Shown: positions 1-3,945 of the stretch, in pieces
Position numbering within the stretch: the first letter of the stretch is position 1
How the letters are laid out: every line of letters starts with the position of its first letter
Source of the DNA: Blastocatellia bacterium
GTDB lineage: Bacteria; Acidobacteriota; Blastocatellia; Chloracidobacteriales; JADJPF01
Assembly (NCBI GenBank): GCA_016789295.1
Contig: JAEUQL010000293.1
Location: forward strand, 1-5,321
DNA: 5,321 nucleotides
Reading direction: 5' to 3'
Translations under genes and position numbers: made by a program
Notes under the pieces: generated by a model
Database searches by the model: none
Seen by the model: the letters and a program-made list of their open reading frames with translations, nothing else
Told to the model about the DNA's origin: nothing

Positions 1-1
1 A

Positions 2-409
2 GACATTGAAGCTGCTGCTCTAGCTTATGAAAAGAAGATAAGAGAGTTTTTCAGTTTGGCAGATGGTCAATGGGCAGCCTTCGATCTGGTGCTACTAGGA
101 ATGGGTGACGATGGTCACACGGCTTCACTCTTCCCAGGTACAAAAGCTCTGTCCGAGACAAGGCGAATAGTAGTTGCTAACTGGGTTGAGAAGCTGAGTA
201 CAAACCGCATGACACTCACTTATCCTGCTATTAATCACGCCAAAAATGTGCTTTTTATGGCAGCAGGAGCAGCAAAGACAGCTCCTCTTAAAGAAGTACT
301 AAAAGGTGAAAAAAATCCTAACCTCTATCCTTCACAGCTTATAAATCCTGAAAATGGTAAGCTGTACTGGATGATAGATGAGGCTGCAGCAGGTGATGAA
401 AAGTACTAG
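2..409 (+). CDS. pgl: 6-phosphogluconolactonase, C-terminal part (5' truncated)
   Basis: The enzyme hydrolyses 6-phospho-D-glucono-1,5-lactone to 6-phosphogluconate, the second step of the oxidative pentose phosphate pathway, in the cytoplasm. The frame is open from base 2 and gives 135 residues ending at TAG (407-409). The family is usually about 230-260 residues, so roughly the first half lies outside the window. The TTG at 56 is internal to the frame and is not the true start. The signature of the NagB/Pgl fold is plain: LLGMGDDGHTASLFPG at about residues 31-46 of the visible part. It is followed by the family's NRMTLTYPAINHA segment, the AAGAAKTAPLKEVLKG segment, and the terminal YWMIDEAAAG. 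Those blocks fit Pgl (DevB type) better than glucosamine-6-phosphate deaminase. The gene converges on the response regulator gene, with 109 bases between the two stops. No promoter can be judged. The codons look like those of the neighbours. Confidence 0.93.
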   Translation, partial: DIEAAALAYEKKIREFFSLADGQWAAFDLVLLGMGDDGHTASLFPGTKALSETRRIVVANWVEKLSTNRMTLTYPAINHAKNVLFMAAGAAKTAPLKEVLKGEKNPNLYPSQLINPENGKLYWMIDEAAAGDEKY

Positions 410-479
410 AGTGCCAATGGCTACATAATGTCACTACACTCTTCAATAGAAAAGACTGATGAGTTCTATTCTAAAAGTA

Positions 480-504
480 ACTATCACCTGTTATGGTGGA
501 TAGT
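480..504. terminator. Possible bidirectional terminator hairpin between convergent genes
   Basis: Arms ACTATCACC (480-488) and GGTGGATAGT (495-504) pair over 9 bp with one bulged G and a 6-base loop. It sits between two convergent stops, which is where a shared terminator is expected. Neither side has a strong T tract: the plus side reads CTAGGGTTTG and the minus side TACTTTTAG. A second, weaker repeat (AATAGAA 445-451 and TTCTATT 464-470, 12-base loop) lies just before it. The position is persuasive but the structure is not typical. Confidence 0.4.
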
Positions 505-518
505 CTAGGGTTTGTAAG

Positions 519-1085
519 CTACTTCTTCTCCTCTATTCCCATCTGTTCTAGTGCTGTCTGGTAACAGTCTGGGCAGACACCGTGGCTGAACACGCTGCCA
601 GTCTGCTCGTGTATGTATAGTTCCAACTGTTGCCAGTAGTTCTGATCGTTACGAATCTTTTTGCAATACATACAGATGGGCAGAAAGCTTTTCAACTGCT
701 TTATCTGTTTACTAAAATCTAGAATCCGTTCGGCAACCCTCAGACGCATCCATATAGTCTCTTTGTCCAGAGGTTTGGTCAAAAAATCATCTACACCAGC
801 ATCCATGGCAATTCTATAGTTCTCTTTTTCACCAGATTTTGCTGTTAGAAGTATAAAGTAGGTGTATTCAGAAGATGGTTTCGAGCGTATCTTCTGGCAT
901 AACTGCAGGCCATCTATGCCTGGCATTACCCAGTCACTAACTACAATACTTATTGGCTGTTTACGGAATATCTCCCAGCCTTCTACTCCATCATTTGCTA
1001 AAACAGTTTCATAACCAAACTTCTGAAAAGTGGCTCTCAGAAATGACCTAGATGTAGGTTCGTCTTCAACAACAAGGATCTTCAT
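519..1085 (-). CDS. Response regulator: receiver domain plus Cys-x2-Cys tail, no DNA-binding domain
   Basis: The protein has 188 aa. Residues 1-120 form a CheY-like receiver: acidic cluster E7-D8-E9, phospho-acceptor D51 in SDWVMPG, T81 in LLTAKSG, and K104 in FLTKPLD. After a helical linker (about 116-133) comes a short tail with C138-x2-C141 in LPICMYCKKIR and C171-x2-C174 in HGVCPDCYQ. The two pairs are 29 residues apart, the look of a small metal-binding module. I recognise this tail from the ends of response regulators and sensor kinases in several phyla, but its role is not established to my knowledge. There is no helix-turn-helix, GGDEF, EAL or kinase part, so the output is probably by protein contact. 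I chose the ATG at 1085 because it begins the receiver's first strand (MKILVVEDE), has AAAGAG upstream, and overlaps the previous gene's stop as ATGA. The frame stays open up to 1178, but that extension lies inside the upstream gene and matches no domain. No partner kinase is in the window. Confidence 0.92.
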   Translation of the reverse strand: MKILVVEDEPTSRSFLRATFQKFGYETVLANDGVEGWEIFRKQPISIVVSDWVMPGIDGLQLCQKIRSKPSSEYTYFILLTAKSGEKENYRIAMDAGVDDFLTKPLDKETIWMRLRVAERILDFSKQIKQLKSFLPICMYCKKIRNDQNYWQQLELYIHEQTGSVFSHGVCPDCYQTALEQMGIEEKK

Positions 1086-1099
1086 GAGTTGCTCTTTAA
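1082..1099 (-). promoter_or_regulatory. ATGA stop-start overlap with upstream AAAGAG ribosome binding site
   Basis: On the minus strand the ATG of the response regulator (1085-1083) shares two bases with the TGA of the ATP-grasp gene (1084-1082). A purine-rich AAAGAG lies 6-7 bases upstream of the ATG, inside the end of the upstream gene. This is the standard arrangement for translational coupling, so the regulator is probably made in step with the ligase. Confidence 0.75.
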
Positions 1100-2437
1100 A
1101 AGAAACATAGGTGTAGCAGAACCACCACCTGCTGTGACATTCAGAAGAGAGAGCTTGGAAAGCCTTATTCCGCACCACTCGACTCTGCTACCGTTCCAAA
1201 CATAAGGGTCAAGGTCTGAGAAACGCTCGTCAAACCTCAATTCACCATCAACTATACTTGGATAAGATTCTACACCTAACGGTACACGTTCTTGAACTAT
1301 ATACGAAGAGTTGAGTGCATTTTTAATCGTTTCTGCCCATTGCTCACCGCTTGATTCCCAGCCAAGAACTACTCCTTTTCCACCATATTCACCATTTGGT
1401 TTGAGAACAAGATCCTCCTTGTTGTCTGCAATAAAATCGACAAGGTCTATCTGCTTGTCTTTGTAGCTCGTTTTGCACTCTTTGACTTTGCGTGTCCAAG
1501 GTATGTGTGTTTGTATGGCTTGGTTTACTTCATTGCTGAAAAAGTGTGAGTTAGCAGGATCACTAATTAGTGCAAAAATTACTTTCTTGTAGAGTAGTTG
1601 CACACCAAAAGAGTTTGTAACACATACGGCTCTGTCACGAACTGCATCAATGAGTGGGTGATTAAGACCAAACTTTACGAGTAACTCATCGACTAAAACT
1701 CTTTTATATACTAGGTCTATTTGAAAATCTCCTATCACCAATTTACCATTTTTGTATTCTAGCTCATTTGGATCGGCTATTTTGACTCTACAACCAGAGT
1801 TTTCAAAAAGCTCTTTCATTAAAACAAACTCTGTATAAGTACTTACACCACTCCAGTCAATAATTCCAATGTTTGGCAATCCTTTTCCACCCCATCGGTG
1901 GTATGCAGCGAGGAGGTTACGAAAGACTGTAGCACGTACAGGAAAAGAGTAGACATTGTAACTTTTTACGAACTCCTCCATTATTGGCATTGAACTAAAT
2001 ATCTCACTAAGTGCGTTACCATAAGCTAGGCCACCAGGACTTTCAGCATTATATTCTACAAAATGAAACTCTCCTGTTGGACTCAAAAAACCATCCAGAC
2101 GCGCACTTACATCGGGTGCACCATAGCCAGAATCTATCTGAATTATTTCGTGCTCTTGCTCATTTAAATCTAACTCGCTGAGCATCGCTCGGTTTGAAAG
2201 AAGCTGTTCTCTAATTATTTGTACAGCTTGCATAACTAAGCTTGAGCTTCTACAAACGAAGTTATAAGTTGGGATGTCAAGAAAGTAGGGTCTAAGCACA
2301 TTACAGACCGGCCTCTGACCAAAAACAAGATTCTGCTTTCTACAACTGCTAAAAAGTATCTCTTCGGTGCTTGAAAGGTGCTCAGAAAGCAACTGATGAT
2401 AATGATTTATAGCGTCTTTTAGTAGCTGAGTGGGCAC
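1082..2437 (-). CDS. Circularly permuted ATP-grasp protein, glutathionylspermidine synthase-like
   Basis: A 451-aa cytoplasmic protein, likely an ATP-dependent carboxylate-amine ligase; substrates unknown. The order of motifs follows the synthetase half of glutathionylspermidine synthase. EYNAESPGG (128-136) resembles that family's EYNADTP. VTNSFGVQLLYKK (273-285) precedes the nucleotide site. VLKPNGEYGGKGV (344-356) carries the phosphate-contacting K346 and a glycine loop, and YIVQERVPLG (379-388) holds the hinge glutamate E383. DPYVWNG (410-416) and NVTAGGGSATP (433-443) close the active site. The lysine and glycine loop lie near the C-terminus, as in circularly permuted members. There is no amidase (CHAP) domain, so it is not a bifunctional Gss enzyme. 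The start is GTG at 2437, fixed by AGGAGG four bases upstream; no in-frame ATG follows until about residue 69. It lies 14 bases after the first ATP-grasp gene and overlaps the response regulator by 4. The fold is secure; the reaction is inferred. Confidence 0.85.
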   Translation of the reverse strand: MPTQLLKDAINHYHQLLSEHLSSTEEILFSSCRKQNLVFGQRPVCNVLRPYFLDIPTYNFVCRSSSLVMQAVQIIREQLLSNRAMLSELDLNEQEHEIIQIDSGYGAPDVSARLDGFLSPTGEFHFVEYNAESPGGLAYGNALSEIFSSMPIMEEFVKSYNVYSFPVRATVFRNLLAAYHRWGGKGLPNIGIIDWSGVSTYTEFVLMKELFENSGCRVKIADPNELEYKNGKLVIGDFQIDLVYKRVLVDELLVKFGLNHPLIDAVRDRAVCVTNSFGVQLLYKKVIFALISDPANSHFFSNEVNQAIQTHIPWTRKVKECKTSYKDKQIDLVDFIADNKEDLVLKPNGEYGGKGVVLGWESSGEQWAETIKNALNSSYIVQERVPLGVESYPSIVDGELRFDERFSDLDPYVWNGSRVEWCGIRLSKLSLLNVTAGGGSATPMFLLKSNS

Positions 2438-2447
2438 AACTCCTCCT
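2438..2447 (-). promoter_or_regulatory. Strong Shine-Dalgarno (AGGAGG) for a GTG start
   Basis: Read on the minus strand, AGGAGG (2447-2442) is followed by AGTT and then GTG (2437-2435). The four-base spacer is on the short side. The full-consensus site decides the GTG as the start of the 451-aa ATP-grasp gene. It lies in the 14-base gap after the TAA of the preceding gene. Confidence 0.8.
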
Positions 2448-2451
2448 AACT

Positions 2452-3375
2452 TTATATTCCCTTTAGTAGACTATCCCATCTGTATTCGGTCTGTTGCACA
2501 GACTTAGCCTTTTCTATGATAAGGTCAGCCATAGTGGAGACTACCCAAGGGAAATAAGCTTCTGTCAAAGAACTTATATCGAAATCTGGTGCAGAGTTCA
2601 TAAAATCTATGGCATAAGGTTCACCATCACGAATTGCAAACTCAACTGTGTTCATATCATAGCCAAGAGCTTCATTTATCTTGAGTGCATCGTTGTAGAT
2701 GCGTTCTTTTAGTGCAGGTTCGAGCTGCTGGTCTACATTTCTGTATCGTTCAAAGTGTGGCTTTGTTGGGTTCCAATTGGTGATGAGTATGTTGTTTTTC
2801 CCGATACATATACATCTAACATATTGCTGCCAGTTGATAAACTCTTGTAGCATCATACAAAGCTTTCCAGTTCTGTTGTAGACAGATATAAGCTCTTCAA
2901 GAGACTCTATCTTGTAAACATCTCTCCAACCGCCACCCCAGTGTGGTTTCAAAATAGCTGGAAGACCTGTATAAGCAACAGCCGCTTCCCAATCTATCAT
3001 TTTCAGATTTGAAAGACTTTCGGGGATGATGGTTTCTGGGTATTGGTTTGAAGGAAGTATCAAGGTTCTAGGAACTTTTACACCAAGCTTTTCAACTAGC
3101 ACTGTTCCAAAAAACTTATCATCTGCAATCTTCCAAAAAGGATTGTTGATAACACAAGTCCCTGAGATTGCAGCAGATTTAAGGAATGGCTGATAGAAGA
3201 CTACTTCATGAGATATCCTATCTAAAATAACCCTGTACGGAGAGGGGGCCGAGTTTGTAAACTCTCCAACTTTTATATACTCGGCCTCTACGCCTGCTTC
3301 TCTTCTATTTATTTCTTCAATGAGAGCGTTGGGAAAAGAGCGTTCACGACCTACTAGAAGACCAACTTTTAACAT
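2452..3375 (-). CDS. RimK-like ATP-grasp ligase
   Basis: A 307-aa cytoplasmic ATP-grasp protein, expected to activate a carboxylate as an acyl phosphate and join it to an amine; substrates unknown. Residues 1-75 form a pre-ATP-grasp domain (MLKVGLLVGRERSFPNAL). NNPFWKIADDKFFG (77-90) with K87, then KLGVKVPRT (96-104), lead into the grasp. K143 in AILKPHWGGGW, with the glycine loop 147-149, is the nucleotide-binding lysine and lid. LQEFI (176-180) with E178 is the hinge. VEFAIRDGEPYAIDFMNSAPDFD (starting at 244) supplies the Mg-binding acids and amide E245, D257 and N260. The motif order is that of RimK and glutathione synthetase type enzymes, and the length of about 300 is normal. The ATG at 3375 has GGAG nine bases upstream. 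It is the first gene of a three-gene operon, 14 bases before a second ATP-grasp gene. The pairing suggests two successive ligations. It could also modify a protein C-terminus, as RimK does. Confidence 0.87.
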   Translation of the reverse strand: MLKVGLLVGRERSFPNALIEEINRREAGVEAEYIKVGEFTNSAPSPYRVILDRISHEVVFYQPFLKSAAISGTCVINNPFWKIADDKFFGTVLVEKLGVKVPRTLILPSNQYPETIIPESLSNLKMIDWEAAVAYTGLPAILKPHWGGGWRDVYKIESLEELISVYNRTGKLCMMLQEFINWQQYVRCICIGKNNILITNWNPTKPHFERYRNVDQQLEPALKERIYNDALKINEALGYDMNTVEFAIRDGEPYAIDFMNSAPDFDISSLTEAYFPWVVSTMADLIIEKAKSVQQTEYRWDSLLKGI

Positions 3376-3411
3376 AATCTACTGCTCCAGCAAACTTGAC
3401 TTAAAGGGGCT

Positions 3412-3440
3412 ATTATTTCGAAATAGACCAAAATGTTCAA
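3412..3440 (-). promoter_or_regulatory. Sigma70-like promoter of the ATP-grasp/response regulator operon
   Basis: On the minus strand TTGAAC (3440-3435, 4 of 6 to TTGACA) is followed by a 17-base spacer and AATAAT (3417-3412, 5 of 6 to TATAAT). A start near 3405 would give a leader of about 30 bases before the ATG at 3375, with the GGAG ribosome site in between. Spacing, match and distance to the gene all agree. This rests on sequence only. Confidence 0.6.
3414..3425. promoter_or_regulatory. 12-bp perfect palindrome on the operon's -10, candidate operator
   Basis: TATTTCGAAATA reads the same on both strands. It overlaps three bases of the predicted -10 and runs into the spacer, so a dimeric protein bound there would block RNA polymerase. 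No regulator gene of the DNA-binding kind is in the window, so the binder is unknown. Confidence 0.45.
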
Positions 3441-3459
3441 GTAGATACTGGTCTCTACT
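3440..3459. promoter_or_regulatory. 20-bp imperfect dyad next to the -35, candidate regulator site
   Basis: Arms AGTAGA (3440-3445) and TCTACT (3454-3459), plus inner AC/GT, give 8 of 10 symmetric pairs around 3449/3450. The centre falls about 45 bases upstream of the predicted start, a common place for an activator that touches RNA polymerase. It shares one base with the -35. It may be chance. Confidence 0.3.
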
Positions 3460-3524
3460 CAGATAAGAGTTATAGATTGGTCTGTTTGCTTATTATGGTT
3501 TAGGTAATTCATGGTTCATCGCTA

Positions 3525-3547
3525 AAAGAGAGATTTTCTCTCTCTTT
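3525..3547. repeat. 9-bp perfect stem-loop
   Basis: AAAGAGAGA (3525-3533) and TCTCTCTTT (3539-3547) pair fully around a 5-base loop. The right arm overlaps another palindrome, TTTCTG-T-CAGAAA (3545-3557), so only one of the two can form at a time. There is no T tract on the plus side and only a short one on the minus side, so a terminator role is weak. The arms are simple GA/CT runs, which raises the odds of chance. Confidence 0.5.
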
Positions 3548-3630
3548 CTGTCAGAAACGATCTCGATTGTGCAAAAATCTTTGCTGATTGCAGAAAGAAA
3601 GGCCATTTTGTGGTGTGGAATACTCAAAAG

Positions 3631-3672
3631 CTGATGAGATAAGCAGTAAGTCTTACAGCTTTTACTCATTAG
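3631..3672. repeat. 42-base extended dyad, possible structured RNA stem
   Basis: CTGATGAG (3631-3638) pairs with CTCATTAG (3665-3672) through 7 Watson-Crick pairs and one G-T. Inside it AGC/GCT (3642-3644 with 3658-3660) and GTAAG/CTTAC (3646-3650 with 3652-3656) continue the stem with one A-A mismatch. In RNA the last one or two inner pairs would open to form a loop. An alternative outer pairing, AAAAGCTG (3626-3633) with CAGCTTTT (3656-3663), competes with it. Confidence 0.5.
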
Positions 3673-3701
3673 TTATTAAGAATATAGACATTCTTTAATA
3701 A
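3673..3701. repeat. AT-rich stem-loop, alternative partner of the long palindrome
   Basis: TTATTAAGAAT (3673-3683) pairs with ATTCTTTAATAA (3690-3701) over 11 bp with one bulged T and a 6-base loop. The right arm shares 3694-3701 with the left arm of the next palindrome, so the two structures exclude each other. It begins on the base after the 3631-3672 dyad ends. Confidence 0.5.
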
Positions 3702-3766
3702 AAAATGCCTTTTCTGTATAAGAGTTTGCTCTTTTTCTTATAAAGAGAAGTCCATTTTTTATTAAA
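3694..3766. repeat. 73-base imperfect palindrome (long hairpin)
   Basis: The outer arms TTTAATAAAAAATG (3694-3707) and CATTTTTTATTAAA (3753-3766) are a perfect 14-bp inverted repeat. After a small bulge (one base left, two right) the inner arms 3709-3722 and 3737-3750 pair at 12 of 14 positions, 13 if a G-T pair is allowed. A loop of about 10 bases closes it. It is very AT-rich and lies between divergent genes, so a terminator for either flanking gene is not expected. It may be a hairpin in a leader or small RNA, or a short palindromic element. I see no obvious target duplication at its ends. Confidence 0.7.
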
Positions 3767-3934
3767 AATAGAGTAAAACCTTAGCAACAGAGCTTTGGTA
3801 AGCTACTTTCTGAGCCAAACTTTCACATAATCAATGGAACAGTCTGCAAGAGTTGTGCAGAAAAACTAGTCTTTATGCTCTTTTCCTCTATCTTATATCT
3901 ACTGAAACCGGTTAAAGTTAGTAAAAATAGTAAA

Positions 3935-3939
3935 AAGGA
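3935..3939 (+). promoter_or_regulatory. Ribosome binding site of the M36 peptidase gene
   Basis: AAGGA lies six bases before the ATG at 3946. It supports that ATG as the start, which also places a proper signal peptide at the N-terminus. Confidence 0.75.
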
Positions 3940-3945
3940 TCGCAT

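Larger units (their letters stand above)
3376..3945. other. Divergent intergenic region of 570 bases, no gene seen, rich in dyad symmetry
   Basis: No credible coding frame was found on either strand; the ATGs at 3434 and 3511 meet stops within a few codons. The left end (3376-3459) holds the operon's promoter and two candidate operators. From about 3524 to 3766 there is hairpin after hairpin: 3525-3547, 3545-3557, 3579-3597, 3631-3672, 3673-3701 and 3694-3766. Smaller repeats follow: AGCTT/AAGCT (3791-3804), TCTGCA/TGCAGA (3843-3861) and the palindrome AACCGGTT (3906-3913). I could not assign a convincing promoter to the protease gene. The best options are CATAAT at 3826 with no matching -35, and TTTACT (3661) with TATAGA (3683) at 16-base spacing, which would start a transcript at the long palindrome. 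The region may be a long structured leader, a small RNA, or the remains of a palindromic repeat. Confidence 0.7.

Noticed and set aside
56..58. TTG at 56 as start of the 6-phosphogluconolactonase
   Set aside because: The frame is open upstream to the window edge and the protein would lack half the family's fold.
1086..1178. N-terminal extension of the response regulator to an upstream start at 1178
   Set aside because: The extra 31 residues lie within the end of the upstream ATP-grasp gene, match no receiver sequence, and the ATG at 1085 has its own ribosome site and an ATGA overlap.
1082..2437. Bifunctional glutathionylspermidine synthetase/amidase
   Set aside because: Only the synthetase-like part is present; there is no N-terminal cysteine amidase domain, and the active-site loops differ from the characterised enzyme.
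2494..2881. Two plus-strand open frames (72 and 60 aa) opposite the RimK-like gene
   Set aside because: They are antisense to a well-supported gene, have no domain-like sequence, and overlap each other.
3694..3766. The long palindrome as an intrinsic terminator
   Set aside because: The genes on both sides point away from it, the stem is AT-rich, and no gene ends nearby. It could end only an unseen small transcript.
3694..3766. The long palindrome as a miniature transposable element
   Set aside because: No target duplication is seen at the ends and only one copy is in the window. It is not excluded: a genome search for copies would decide.
3826..3831. CATAAT as the -10 of the protease promoter
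   Set aside because: No acceptable -35 lies 16-18 bases upstream (CTACTT at 3803 does not match), so I did not list it as a promoter.
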